From DAIDKA01 sp036267975 (lineage in GTDB: Bacteria > Pseudomonadota > Gammaproteobacteria > Steroidobacterales > Steroidobacteraceae): a stretch of 64,000 bases of DNA. The stretch spans positions 45,627 through 109,626 of the forward strand of contig DATAVA010000003.1 in the NCBI GenBank assembly GCA_036267975.1, given 5' to 3'. The number at the start of each line of letters is the position of its first letter. The stretch's first letter is position 1. Of this stretch, positions 26,925 through 35,902 are shown in pieces. Below the pieces are notes generated by a model. The model was not told the origin of the DNA. It did no database searches and was given only the letters and a program-made list of their open reading frames with translations. The position numbers were made by a program, and so were the translations under genes.

Positions 26925-28031
26925 TCACTGTGCGGGTCCCTCAAGGACGCCGCCGACCTTGAGGCGAATCTTATAGACCGCATCGCAGGCCGCCACGTAC
27001 AGCGTCTTCCCATCGGCATCGCCGAAGGCGACATTGGTCGCGCAGATCTGCTTCTTCGGCTCCGCGCCAAGGACCGGCAGGTTGATGGTGCCCAATAGCC
27101 TGCCCGTCGGTGCCGTCACGCGCACCAGTCCCGGTCCCGCTCCGCCGGTTGAATAGATGTTCCCCTGCCGATCCGAGCGCATGCCATCGCCGATACCCAC
27201 CCCCTGCGCGAACAGCGTGCCTTCGCCAAGGGTGTCGTCCGGCTTCACGACATAGCGCATCATTTTGTTGAAGGCACTCAGGTACAGGAATTTCTCATCC
27301 GCCGAGAGCGTGATTCCATTGGGAATGCCGCCCAGTTGCTTGTCAGTGAGCAGCTGGGTCGTCTTGCCGTCCTTGATCAGCCACACCGCATCCTGCAACT
27401 CCTTCAATGGACTTTTCATCGCGCCGCGCAGACCGAAATCATTATCGGTGAGGTACACGGCTCCGTCGGATTTGATTGAAATATCGTTGGGGCCGTTGAA
27501 ACGCTTGCCCCCAGCCCCGGCCGACAGCACCACATGCCGGCCATCGTGCTCCAGGCGCATCACCACACGATCATCATCGGCACACCATAAAATTCGCCCC
27601 TGTGGGTCGACTCCCGAACACGACGGTCCGATCAGCAGCACGTGTGAGCGGCCGGCGCGCGTCTGGGCACCAACGTTATCGACGTCGTCCCCCGAATAGC
27701 CCGCCTTCTCCATGAAAACCGAGACGACATTGTCGGGTGCAATCTTGTACAGCACGTTATCCAGCAGGCCGCCGAGCAGCAGAAAGCCGCTGCCAGGCCC
27801 GTCCCGTACCCAGGTCGTACCCTCATCGAGGCCGAAGCCGGAGGCGACCAGCTCGACTTTGGCGTCCGGCGCGATCAGCGCATCGAGTCCCGGATCAAGT
27901 CGGCTGATGCTGGAGGGTTCCGGTGGTGGAGCTGGGCCATCACCGCGCATCTGTCCTGCTGCAGCCGCGTAGCCGGACGCCATGGCCGCCAGGGCCGCCA
28001 GGGCGGCGGCAATCAATCCATTCGCCTTCAT
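26925..28031 (-). CDS. SMP-30/gluconolactonase-like exported beta-propeller
   Basis: A 368-residue exported protein of the SMP-30/gluconolaconase/LRE group. The start at ATG 28031 gives a signal peptide (LIAAALAALAAMASGYAAAA). Propeller motifs include EGTTWVRDG, WCADDDRVVMRLEHDG, GPNDISIKSDGAVYLTD and GIPNGITLSADEKFLYLS, with the metal-binding Glu/Asn/Asp pattern of lactonases. It probably hydrolyses a sugar or aromatic lactone in the periplasm; the substrate is unknown. It is on the same strand as the lipoprotein genes upstream but separated by 31 bases, so read-through is possible. Confidence 0.85.
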   Translation of the reverse strand: MKANGLIAAALAALAAMASGYAAAAGQMRGDGPAPPPEPSSISRLDPGLDALIAPDAKVELVASGFGLDEGTTWVRDGPGSGFLLLGGLLDNVLYKIAPDNVVSVFMEKAGYSGDDVDNVGAQTRAGRSHVLLIGPSCSGVDPQGRILWCADDDRVVMRLEHDGRHVVLSAGAGGKRFNGPNDISIKSDGAVYLTDNDFGLRGAMKSPLKELQDAVWLIKDGKTTQLLTDKQLGGIPNGITLSADEKFLYLSAFNKMMRYVVKPDDTLGEGTLFAQGVGIGDGMRSDRQGNIYSTGGAGPGLVRVTAPTGRLLGTINLPVLGAEPKKQICATNVAFGDADGKTLYVAACDAVYKIRLKVGGVLEGPAQ

Positions 28032-28062
28032 GCGCCTAGGATACTGCGCAACCGGGCGGCAG

Positions 28063-28989
28063 CTAGTTCGCCTGCGCGAATTGCCCTGAAGGATCGCTGA
28101 ATATGATCTCCACGCGGCGATTCTGCTGGCGTCCCTCGGGAGTATCGTTGGATGCCACGGGGTACGCCTTACCACGACCCAGGGTCCGCACGCTGTCGGC
28201 CGAAACGCCCCGCGCGGTCAATGCATCGGCCACGGCGCGCGCGCGCTGCTCGGAAAGCTCCTCGTTGTACGCATCGGAACCACGGCTGTCCGTATGTCCT
28301 TCGATCATGATCTTGGTCTGAGGATTGGCATTCAGGAATGTGGCCAGGCGACCGATCACCAGATCAGCCCCCGGCTTCAGGGTTGCCTGTCCGGTATCGA
28401 ACAGCACGTCACCCAGCGTCAACACCATGCCGCGGTCCGTCTTCTTGGCCTGCAGATCCGCAAGTTGCTGCTGCGTGGCGGCCAGTTGGGCCTGCGCGGC
28501 CAGCGTCGCGTCCTTGGCAAGATCGGCCTGGGCCTGGGCGTTCTGAGCCGCAGCCTGCGCGCTTTGGGCCTGAGCCTGGGCACTCTGAGCCTGCGCCTGC
28601 GCATTCTGCGCCTGCGCCTGGGCGTTCTGGGCTTCGCGAGTCCGTGATTCCAGCAAAATCCTGTTGCGATCCTCCTGCGCCCGCGCGACCTGCTGGCGCG
28701 CACTCGCTTCGGACACTCTGGCCTCCCCTGCCTGTGCATGGCGCAAAGCCAGGTAGGCAAGATGGTCAACTATTGCCGGGGGTTGATCGTGCTGCTGTGC
28801 AATTTCTGCCCGCTGCAGTGATTCACGCGCGGCCGCCAGGTCGCGACCGGCCGCCTGCTGTGCCAGCGGTGCCTGCGCCAGGGTGTCGATCTCGGCGCGC
28901 GCCTGCTCGAGCTGGTCACTGCGCTGCGGCACCGAGGCGCAGGCGGCGAGCACGGATGCCGCCACGCCAACTAATATGATTCGTTTCAT
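28063..28989 (-). CDS. OmpA-family peptidoglycan-binding lipoprotein with heptad-repeat stalk
   Basis: A 308-residue lipoprotein. The signal peptide ends in the lipobox LAAC (VAASVLAACASV). A long Ala/Gln-rich helical stalk follows, including five near-identical heptads of the NAQAQAQ type (see the repeat entry). The C-terminal OmpA domain has DVLFDTGQATLKPGA, IMIEGHTDSRGSDAYN, LSEQRARAV and NRRVEIIF, which bind peptidoglycan. It is the second gene of an operon after the DUF4398 lipoprotein gene (20-base gap). It probably ties the outer membrane to the cell wall. Confidence 0.88.
   Translation of the reverse strand: MKRIILVGVAASVLAACASVPQRSDQLEQARAEIDTLAQAPLAQQAAGRDLAAARESLQRAEIAQQHDQPPAIVDHLAYLALRHAQAGEARVSEASARQQVARAQEDRNRILLESRTREAQNAQAQAQNAQAQAQSAQAQAQSAQAAAQNAQAQADLAKDATLAAQAQLAATQQQLADLQAKKTDRGMVLTLGDVLFDTGQATLKPGADLVIGRLATFLNANPQTKIMIEGHTDSRGSDAYNEELSEQRARAVADALTARGVSADSVRTLGRGKAYPVASNDTPEGRQQNRRVEIIFSDPSGQFAQAN
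28522..28626 (-). repeat. Five tandem 21-bp units coding for Ala-Gln heptads
   Basis: Within the OmpA-like lipoprotein gene, five 21-bp units encode NAQAQAQ, NAQAQAQ, SAQAQAQ, SAQAAAQ and NAQAQAD. In-frame gain or loss of units would lengthen or shorten the predicted coiled stalk. Confidence 0.85.
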
Positions 28990-29009
28990 CGCTATCTCCT
29001 GAAGGCGCC

Positions 29010-29396
29010 TCATTGGGCGCTCGCATTGGCGGCGCCGCGGGCCGACTCTTGGCGCAGGGTTTCATTGCCCTGCACGACTTCCTGCGCAGCGCGCTGTGCC
29101 TCGGCATCGGAGGCACGGGCCGTGGCCAGGTCGGCATCGGCTGCCGCCGATTCGGCATAGCGACGCGCCTCGTCGTACTTGCCCTCGGCGTTTGATTTCT
29201 CAGCGTTGCTGAGTTCGTCATGCGCCCGCTGCAGATCCGTTGCTGCGTAGCGCTGCGCGCCGGCCTTGTCCGCCTGCTCGACGACGGTTCTGGCACGCGT
29301 CACCTCTTCAGATGGCGGAGGGCCCTGTGTGGCGCACCCTCCAATGAAGCCACACGCGAGCAGCGTGGCTGTTATGAATTCTGTGCGCAGTACCAT
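29010..29396 (-). CDS. DUF4398-type lipoprotein
   Basis: A 128-residue lipoprotein. ATG 29396 is chosen with GGAAG upstream. The signal peptide ends IGGC (LLACGFIGGCAT), and the mature part is one long Ala/Glu-rich helix: RTVVEQADKAGAQRYAATDL, AHDELSNAEKS and YDEARRYAESAAADADLAT, as in DUF4398 proteins. DUF4398 genes are often next to OmpA-type lipoproteins, as here. It is a structural envelope role by context, with no enzymatic motif. Confidence 0.83.
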   Translation of the reverse strand: MVLRTEFITATLLACGFIGGCATQGPPPSEEVTRARTVVEQADKAGAQRYAATDLQRAHDELSNAEKSNAEGKYDEARRYAESAAADADLATARASDAEAQRAAQEVVQGNETLRQESARGAANASAQ

Positions 29397-29800
29397 GATT
29401 CTTCCCTCGATGTCATACGGTTGAATACGATCCGAATGATGGAATCGTCCTGCTGTGCCGACCATCGGTCATAGGGCCGTTGACGGGTGCGCGGACTCGC
29501 GACAAGACGTAGGACGAGTCCCGGCCTCGCTCCAGCATCGAGAGCAGCGCCGGGGCTCACAGCGCCGCGGGGGTTGACCAGACAACAAGGAAGGGCCGGA
29601 GGCATTTTTTCATGCCTCGTTATTGTGTGGTTTATTAATGAGATATAGATTTTTGTGCATCTCATTTATGGTGGATACGCGGCGCGCATCCCCTCGCAGT
29701 GACCACGGCACTTATAACGGCGCGTCGCACGGCCCGCGCGACTTCGGGATAAAATCCCGTGGCTTCTTCAGACAACAAGTAAGACCGTTAGGGGGTTTCC
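29397..29800. other. Longest gene-free stretch; contains hairpins and a direct repeat
   Basis: About 400 bases between the divergent DUF4398 and PQQ-dehydrogenase genes with no credible gene. It holds a 7-bp hairpin GAGGCAT / ATGCCTC (29599-29618, T-rich loop), a perfect palindrome CGGGAT-AAA-ATCCCG (29745-29759), and an 11-base direct repeat CAGACAACAAG at 29579 and 29769. Around 29620-29670 it is AT-rich, a possible promoter zone. Confidence 0.5.
29745..29759. promoter_or_regulatory. Short perfect palindrome upstream of the PQQ dehydrogenase
   Basis: CGGGAT-AAA-ATCCCG lies 41 bases before the PQQ-dehydrogenase start. It could be a regulator site or part of the 5' untranslated RNA. There is no direct evidence of its binder. 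Confidence 0.35.
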
Positions 29801-31993
29801 ATGATGATCCGCCGTAGCCGCGCCCTCGGCACAAGCTGGCTGCTGTCCGTTGCACTCCTCGCCGCTGGTGCGGTAAGTCTCACCGCGGCCGCCGACGAGC
29901 GCGCCGCAAATGTCACTGCCAAACGCCTCGTCAAGGCCGCCGACGAACCCGGACAATGGATGACGTATGGGGGCACCTACTCCGAACAGCGTTTCAGCAC
30001 GCTGAAGCAGATCGACTCGAGCAACATCGGAACGCTGGGTCTGAAGTGGTACGGCGATTACGCAACCAACCAGGACCAGCACGGCTCACCGCTGTACATC
30101 GATGGCGTCATTTACGTCTCCACGTCGCGCGATGTCGTACAGGCCTTCGACGCGAAGAGCGGCAAGCCACTGTGGACCTACAACCCGAGCATCCACGGCG
30201 AGCGGCTGCGCTACAACGTTGGCCTCGTGAACCGCGGCATCGCGGCGTGGAACGGCAAGATCATCATAGGCACGCTCGATGCGCGCCTGGTGGCCATTGA
30301 CGCGAAAACCGGCAAGGAAGTCTGGTCGGTCGATACTGTCCCCGACAGTCTCGGCCTGGGCGAGATGGGCAAGCATTACGCGATCACCATGGCGCCGCGC
30401 GTCGCGAAGGGCAAGGTGTTCATCGGCGCCTCTGGTGGCGAGTTCGGTGTCCGCGGCTGGATCGCGGCATTCGACGCCGACACCGGCAAGGAGGTCTGGC
30501 GCTTCTGGACCGTTCCGGGCGATCCGGCGAAAGGCTTCGAGAACAAGGCGCTCGCGAAGGCTGCGAAGACCTGGACCGGCCAGTGGTGGAAGGGCACCGG
30601 CGGCGGTGGCACCGTGTGGGATGCGGCCGTGTACGATCCGGTCACCGACCTGTTGTATTTCGGTACCGGCAATGCCTCGCCGTGGAACGATCGCACGCGT
30701 GAGCCGACGCTGGGTGATGACCTATATTCAGCCTCGATTGTCGCGGTGAAGCCCGACACGGGCGAATACGTGTGGCACTACCAGGAAACACCGGGCGATG
30801 CGTGGGACTACGATGCGGTCAGTCCCATGATGACGGCCGATCTCACCATCGGCGGCAAGAAGACCCACGTCATCCTGCAGCCCTCGAAGAATGGGTTCTT
30901 TTACGTGCTCGAGGCCAAGACTGGCAAGCTGATCAGCGCCGATCCTTTCACCGAGGAAAACTGGGCGACGGGGGTTGACCTGAAGACCGGTCGTCCGAAG
31001 GTCGTCCCGGCGGCCCGCTATGAAAAAGCGCCGTGGGATCTCGCGCCCGGCGTGCAAGGCGGTCACAGCTGGCATCCGAATGCCTACAGTCCGCTGACCG
31101 GTCTGATCTATATCCCCGCCTGGGAAGCATACTTCACGATGGCCAGTCCACCGGCCGGCGCTGCACCGCCCGGAGGCGGATTCAGCCTGGGCGTCGCGAT
31201 GGGCACCCGAGTTGATCCGAGCAAGCTGCAGCCCTACGCACGCAGCGGCGTCAAAGGCCGGCTGGAGGCCTGGGATCCGATTGCCCGCAAGGTCGTATGG
31301 GAGACCGACTCCTTTGCCAACGGGCGCCCCACCAGCGGTGTGCTCGCGACCGCGGGCAATCTGGTCTTCATGGGCGACGGTGGCGGCAAGATCCTGAGCG
31401 CCTATGACGCGAAGAACGGCACCAAGCTGTGGAGCTTCGATGCCACGACGGCGGTTTTTGCCGCGCCCATCTCCTATGAACTCGACGGCGTGCAATACAT
31501 CGCGGCCAGCGTCGGTGGCGCCGGTCAAGGTGGCTACTTCGCCCCGACGAACGCGCGCATGCTGGTATTCGCACTCGGTGGCAAGGCGGTCCTGCCGGAG
31601 CCGCAGGCGTATACGCCACCGCCGCTCAACCCGCCGCCCGCGACCGGCTCTGCCGAGGTCATCGCCCACGGTGGCGCGGTCTATACGCAGTTCTGCTCGG
31701 TCTGCCATGGCGCCAATGGCTTCCAGGCCCGCACCAGTTTCCCGAATCTGACCGTCACGCCGCTGCTGTGGACGCAGGAAGGCTTTGATCAGGTCGTGCG
31801 TCAGGGTGGCCGGGCCGACAAAGGCATGGGTAACTTCGGCAAGGATCTGACGCCCGAGGACGCGGTCGCAGTACGCGAGTACCTGATCTCACGGGCAAAT
31901 GCCATCAAGGCGGGCGGCCCTGGTGCCGCCGGTGGGCCCGGCGGCCGCGCTCGCCCCGCCCCTGCGCCGCCGCAGACCGGGCACGCGAATTAA
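29801..31993 (+). CDS. PQQ-dependent quinohemoprotein alcohol dehydrogenase, predicted lanthanide type
   Basis: A 730-residue exported enzyme: signal peptide (SWLLSVALLAAGAVSLTAAA), eight-bladed PQQ propeller (about 50-600) and C-terminal cytochrome c domain with CSVCH at 632-636. It oxidises alcohols or aldehydes in the periplasm, passing electrons to its own haem. Metal and catalytic motifs are GGEFGVRGW (Glu), FGTGNASPWN (Asn) and GDAWDYDAV, where Asp336 is the catalytic base and Asp338, two residues on, is the extra ligand that marks lanthanide enzymes. The vicinal Cys pair usually seen before VNRG is missing (YNVGLVNRG, 138-146). It is a single gene with a strong terminator just after it. 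PQQ synthesis genes are not in the window. Confidence 0.9.
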   Translation: MMIRRSRALGTSWLLSVALLAAGAVSLTAAADERAANVTAKRLVKAADEPGQWMTYGGTYSEQRFSTLKQIDSSNIGTLGLKWYGDYATNQDQHGSPLYIDGVIYVSTSRDVVQAFDAKSGKPLWTYNPSIHGERLRYNVGLVNRGIAAWNGKIIIGTLDARLVAIDAKTGKEVWSVDTVPDSLGLGEMGKHYAITMAPRVAKGKVFIGASGGEFGVRGWIAAFDADTGKEVWRFWTVPGDPAKGFENKALAKAAKTWTGQWWKGTGGGGTVWDAAVYDPVTDLLYFGTGNASPWNDRTREPTLGDDLYSASIVAVKPDTGEYVWHYQETPGDAWDYDAVSPMMTADLTIGGKKTHVILQPSKNGFFYVLEAKTGKLISADPFTEENWATGVDLKTGRPKVVPAARYEKAPWDLAPGVQGGHSWHPNAYSPLTGLIYIPAWEAYFTMASPPAGAAPPGGGFSLGVAMGTRVDPSKLQPYARSGVKGRLEAWDPIARKVVWETDSFANGRPTSGVLATAGNLVFMGDGGGKILSAYDAKNGTKLWSFDATTAVFAAPISYELDGVQYIAASVGGAGQGGYFAPTNARMLVFALGGKAVLPEPQAYTPPPLNPPPATGSAEVIAHGGAVYTQFCSVCHGANGFQARTSFPNLTVTPLLWTQEGFDQVVRQGGRADKGMGNFGKDLTPEDAVAVREYLISRANAIKAGGPGAAGGPGGRARPAPAPPQTGHAN

Positions 31994-32017
31994 GCCCGAC
32001 GCGCAAGTGCGTACTTC

Positions 32018-32053
32018 AGGGCCGGCCGCAGCGATCTGCGGCCGGCCTTGTTT
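32018..32053 (+). terminator. Strong hairpin terminator after the PQQ dehydrogenase
   Basis: A perfect 12-bp stem (GGCCGGCCGCAG / CTGCGGCCGGCC) with a CGAT loop, extendable by an A-T and a G-T pair, is followed by TTGTTT. It sits between convergent genes; on the other strand there is no T-run. Confidence 0.8.
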
Positions 32054-33867
32054 CACTGGGCCGTCGGCGCATCTGTGGCCGCGGTGAGGGTACCCAGCAC
32101 CGCCTGCGCGACTCGCTCATCGATATCCGCCGCCTCCCGGTATTTCACCGGATAGCGCAGCAGCGCCTCCATGTGTCCGTTCACCAGGCGCATCTGCACC
32201 TGGGGCGCATTCTCGGAGCCGGATGGTCCGACGGCCGCGCCGATTGCCTGCAGCAATTGCGCCTTCAGGGCCGCGTAGTCGCGCACGCTGGGCAGCGGCA
32301 GATTCGTTTCCCGGAAACTGACATCCGTACCCGAAACCTGCTTGAACAGCCCCCCGCTGGTCTGGAATACGACCAGATTCGCAAATGCGACCACTCGGCC
32401 GGTGGCACCCAGTGGCCCCTGCTGGCTGATCTCCCGCAAATGCAGTCGCACGAGCCCGATATCCATCACCTCGCCGACCACCGTGCCGATCTGAATGCGA
32501 TCGCCGACCCGGATTCCGTACTTGCCGATCAGAAAGAAATAACCCACCACCGAAACGAGGACGCTTTGCATGGCGACCGCGAGCCCGGCCGTGAGCAGCC
32601 CGGCGAACGTCGCAAAGGCGCTGATCTGGGTGACAAAGCTCAGGCAGATCACCGCCACCGCGATGGTCCAGATCACAATCGTGCGCACCAGCAGCAACTG
32701 GTAGCGGCGATGGGTATCGTGTGCGTAGCGCAGCACCGCGCGACGCCACACTTCGCCGAGGGCGAATACCACCACCAGAATCGCGGCCACGAGCCCGAGT
32801 CGCACGGCGAGCGCCGTCAAGGCTTCATGGTACTGCTTTTCGGCCGAATCCCGCCAATTGGCCAGGTTATGCCGATACTGCTCGAGCAATACCTGTTCCT
32901 TGCCCAGCGGCAGCAGGATGTCCGAGGTCTGCTTGAAGAGCCATGCCAGGGTATCGAATTGGTCGCGCAGGCCCTTGAGGGCAGTGCCGGTGGCGTGATC
33001 CGCCTGGGAGGCCAGGGCCGCACTGCGATTTGAATAGCCTTGCAGCTGGGCGCGCGGCACAGCGCTGATCTTATGAAAAGTATCAGCCAGGGCGGCGGTG
33101 CGCTGATCGATGCCCTCGATGGCGCTGACCTTATTGCGCTGCCGGAACACTTCGGTGCTCAGATCCCAGATGCCGGCACGGCCGCCTGCCGTTGTGGCCG
33201 CCACGGGACTCGCCGCGGGCACTGTTGCGCCTGGCGTGGCGCCGGTCACGTTGCCGCCAGCACCCGGCACCGTCGCCGCAATCGCATCGATCTGCGCCTT
33301 CAATGCATTCGCATTCGCGGCTTTTGGGTCACTGGTGCGAACAAACTCATCCATCGTGTCGAGCAGGTTCTTGCGCGCACTGGCCATCGCCAGTTCGCCC
33401 TGCAGCTCGGCCAGCTTCGCTTCGGCATCCGCCCGGCCCTTGCCGGAAGCCGCAAGCTTCTGCCGATCTGCCGCAATCTCTTGCTGAATGCTCTTCAGAT
33501 CTGCGTCCACCTGCGCCTGTTGCTGCGCGAACGATTCCGATGCGGTGATGGTGGCGGTATCGCGCGGCGGGGACGACTCCGACTCACTGCTGAGAAGCTC
33601 GGCATTCGCGCGCGCGACCTCGAACGCGAGACTCACGACTTTGTCGGCCGTCTGACGATTCGCGAACAGCAGCAGCAGATCGCTGGGCTGGGTTGCGTTC
33701 TGCTGCTGGGTGCCAAGCGCCCGGTACCATTCCACGGTCTGATCCAGAATCTGAATAACCTGGTCGCCGGTCAGGACGGATACCTTCGAGTCGGCGGCGT
33801 GCGCGCAGACGCTGTGCTGCGCAAGCGCCGCAACCGCGATCAGAATTACTTTCCTGACATGTTTCAT
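32053..33867 (-). CDS. MscS-family mechanosensitive channel with periplasmic coiled-coil domain
   Basis: A 604-residue inner-membrane protein. A signal peptide (VILIAVAALAQHSVCAHA) leads into a periplasmic region rich in coiled coil (QQAQVDADLKSIQQEIAADR) to about residue 350. Several transmembrane helices follow, then the pore helix and MscS beta domain (FATFAGLLTAGLAVAMQSVL, GIRVGDRIQIGTVVGEVMD). It is likely an osmotic-shock release valve of the longer MscK/YbdG-like sort. The start at ATG 33867 is chosen over upstream in-frame codons because it gives the signal peptide. Confidence 0.87.
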   Translation of the reverse strand: MKHVRKVILIAVAALAQHSVCAHAADSKVSVLTGDQVIQILDQTVEWYRALGTQQQNATQPSDLLLLFANRQTADKVVSLAFEVARANAELLSSESESSPPRDTATITASESFAQQQAQVDADLKSIQQEIAADRQKLAASGKGRADAEAKLAELQGELAMASARKNLLDTMDEFVRTSDPKAANANALKAQIDAIAATVPGAGGNVTGATPGATVPAASPVAATTAGGRAGIWDLSTEVFRQRNKVSAIEGIDQRTAALADTFHKISAVPRAQLQGYSNRSAALASQADHATGTALKGLRDQFDTLAWLFKQTSDILLPLGKEQVLLEQYRHNLANWRDSAEKQYHEALTALAVRLGLVAAILVVVFALGEVWRRAVLRYAHDTHRRYQLLLVRTIVIWTIAVAVICLSFVTQISAFATFAGLLTAGLAVAMQSVLVSVVGYFFLIGKYGIRVGDRIQIGTVVGEVMDIGLVRLHLREISQQGPLGATGRVVAFANLVVFQTSGGLFKQVSGTDVSFRETNLPLPSVRDYAALKAQLLQAIGAAVGPSGSENAPQVQMRLVNGHMEALLRYPVKYREAADIDERVAQAVLGTLTAATDAPTAQ

Positions 33868-33983
33868 GTGTCGCTTATGCTGCCCGATTCCGGGCTGTCG
33901 GACAAACCCGACACACCATCCCGCGCTGCGCCGACCGTCACTCGCACCTGCCGTAATGCCCAAATGACATCATCGCAGGTGTC

Positions 33984-34835
33984 ATGCACCTGCCATCACC
34001 CCTGCAGCACACCGTCGCGCTGGCGAGTCGCTCGGCTCAGTACTGGAGCGCCGACAATGCTTCGACTGTCGGCGCCGCACTTGCGTTCTATTGCGCCTTC
34101 TCCCTGGCGCCGTTGCTGGTGATTCTTTCGACTCTCGCCGGGCTGATCATCGGCTCCGCCGCCGCGTATGGGCAGATCGGATACCAGCTGAATGAACTGT
34201 TTGGGCCCGCCACCGCGAAGATTCTCCTCGGCGCGGTGAAGAGCTCCCAGCAATCCCAGGGGGTGCTGGCGACATGGATAAGTGCCATCACGCTCGTCAT
34301 CAGCGCGACCACGGTCTTCTCGGCGCTCGAATCAGCGCTCGAAAGCATCTGGGAGGATACGACGCCGGCGACGCGCGGCATCCGCGGCTGGGTACGCAGG
34401 CGTCTGCTGTCCGTGGGCTTCATATTGGCGCTGGGATTTCTGCTGCTGGTCTCGCTGACGGTCACCACCGCGCTGGCCACGCTGCGCAAGGATGTCGCCG
34501 AGAATCACGCCGCGGTGGTCGGTTTCATCGGCTGTCTGGACCTTATCGTTTCGCTGCTGCTGATCTCTGGCCTGTTCGCGCTGATGTATCGCTATCTGCC
34601 GGCACGGCGCCTGCCCTGGCGTGTGGTCCTGGTCGGCGGATTGCTCACCGCGATCCTGTTCTACATCGGACGTTGGGGAATCGGGCTTTACCTGGCGCAT
34701 TCGACCCAACCGACGGCTTTCGGCGCTGCTGCTTCCTTCGCCGCACTGTTGCTGTGGCTGTATTACAGCGCACAGATTTTTCTCTTCGGCGCCGAATTCA
34801 CCTCGGTGCTGGGCGGCTTGCGCCGCAAGCCATGA
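33984..34835 (+). CDS. YihY/BrkB family inner-membrane protein
   Basis: A 283-residue protein of the YihY/virulence factor BrkB family (once called ribonuclease BN). WSADNASTVGAALAFYCAFS and LAPLLVILSTLAGLI form the first helix region; about six transmembrane helices follow, ending in SFAALLLWLYYSAQIFLFGA and EFTSVLGG, the typical family tail. The function in bacteria is not settled. The stop overlaps the start of the metallopeptidase gene (ATGA). It is divergent from the MscS gene. Confidence 0.9.
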   Translation: MHLPSPLQHTVALASRSAQYWSADNASTVGAALAFYCAFSLAPLLVILSTLAGLIIGSAAAYGQIGYQLNELFGPATAKILLGAVKSSQQSQGVLATWISAITLVISATTVFSALESALESIWEDTTPATRGIRGWVRRRLLSVGFILALGFLLLVSLTVTTALATLRKDVAENHAAVVGFIGCLDLIVSLLLISGLFALMYRYLPARRLPWRVVLVGGLLTAILFYIGRWGIGLYLAHSTQPTAFGAAASFAALLLWLYYSAQIFLFGAEFTSVLGGLRRKP

Positions 34836-35902
34836 GAACCTTCCACTGCACGCACTGCCAGAATCTTGTCTTCTACGAAAACGTCCGATGCCTCAACTGC
34901 GGACACGAGCTGGCGTTCCTGCCCGAGCTGATGCAGATGGCAACGCTCGAACCGGGCCCGCAGGGGCTGTGGCGCTACGGCGCTCACGATTACAAGCTGT
35001 GCGCGAACAACGTCAACCATCAGGTGTGCAATTGGGCGCTGCCCATCGAGGACACCGAGGCACTGTGTCGCTCCTGCCGTCTGACTCACGTCATTCCGGA
35101 TCTAAGCCAGCCGGGCAGCACGCAGGCGTGGCATAAACTCGAGATCGCGAAACGCCGGTTGCTCTACACCATCATGACGGTCGGCTTGCGAATTGCGGAC
35201 AAGACCGCGGCCAACCCAGCCGGGGTCGAATTCGAGTTTCTCAAGGACTCAGCCGCACCGAATGGTGATCTGAGTCGGGTGCTGACCGGACACGACAATG
35301 GCCTGATCACGATCAATATCGCCGAAGCGGACGATGTCTACCGGGAACTGCAGCGCGCACGCCAGAACGAGCCCTATCGGACCTTGTTGGGCCATTTCCG
35401 GCATGAAATCGGCCATTACTACTGGGATCGACTGATCCGCGACTCGCCCCGACTGGACGCGTTCCGGCAGTTGTTCGGGGACGAGCGGGCCAACTACCAG
35501 ATGGCGCTGAACCAGCACTATCGCGACGGTCCGCCGCCGAACTGGGAAAGCGACTTCATCAGCGGCTACGCGAGCACCCACCCCTGGGAAGACTGGGCGG
35601 AAGTGTGGGCGCACATGCTGCATATGATCGATGCGCTGGAAACAGCTGAATCAGTCGGTGTTTCAATCCGGCCGCAGCGCTCGGATGAGCCCGCACTCGT
35701 CATTGCACGACCGATGTTCGACGCCGGCATGGCGGAATTTGACGACCTGATGGCCGCGTGGCTGCCGCTGACCTATGCTTTGAATAATTTCACGCGCGGC
35801 CTGGGGCTGCCGGACGGATACCCGTTTGTGCTCTCGGGGCGGGTGGTCAGCAAACTGCGCTTTGCCTACGAGACGATCCAGCGCAATCTCACAACCCGTT
35901 AG
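34832..35902 (+). CDS. Zinc-ribbon putative metallopeptidase
   Basis: A 356-residue cytosolic protein. The N-terminus is a zinc ribbon (CTHCQNLVFYENVRCLNC), and a second Cys group occurs at CNWALP and CRSCRL. The middle has a gluzincin-type HExxH motif, FRHEIGHYYW (His191-Glu192-His195), with a downstream WEDWAEVWAH that may carry the third ligand. This fits the family annotated as putative zinc-binding metallopeptidase; its substrate is unknown. It is translationally coupled to the YihY gene. The last 14 bases overlap the convergent PilZ gene. Confidence 0.87.
   Translation: MRTFHCTHCQNLVFYENVRCLNCGHELAFLPELMQMATLEPGPQGLWRYGAHDYKLCANNVNHQVCNWALPIEDTEALCRSCRLTHVIPDLSQPGSTQAWHKLEIAKRRLLYTIMTVGLRIADKTAANPAGVEFEFLKDSAAPNGDLSRVLTGHDNGLITINIAEADDVYRELQRARQNEPYRTLLGHFRHEIGHYYWDRLIRDSPRLDAFRQLFGDERANYQMALNQHYRDGPPPNWESDFISGYASTHPWEDWAEVWAHMLHMIDALETAESVGVSIRPQRSDEPALVIARPMFDAGMAEFDDLMAAWLPLTYALNNFTRGLGLPDGYPFVLSGRVVSKLRFAYETIQRNLTTR

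Noticed and set aside
28522..28626. Tandem repeat considered as a CRISPR-like array
   Set aside because: Units are 21 bp, contiguous, without spacers, and code for heptads in the OmpA-like gene.
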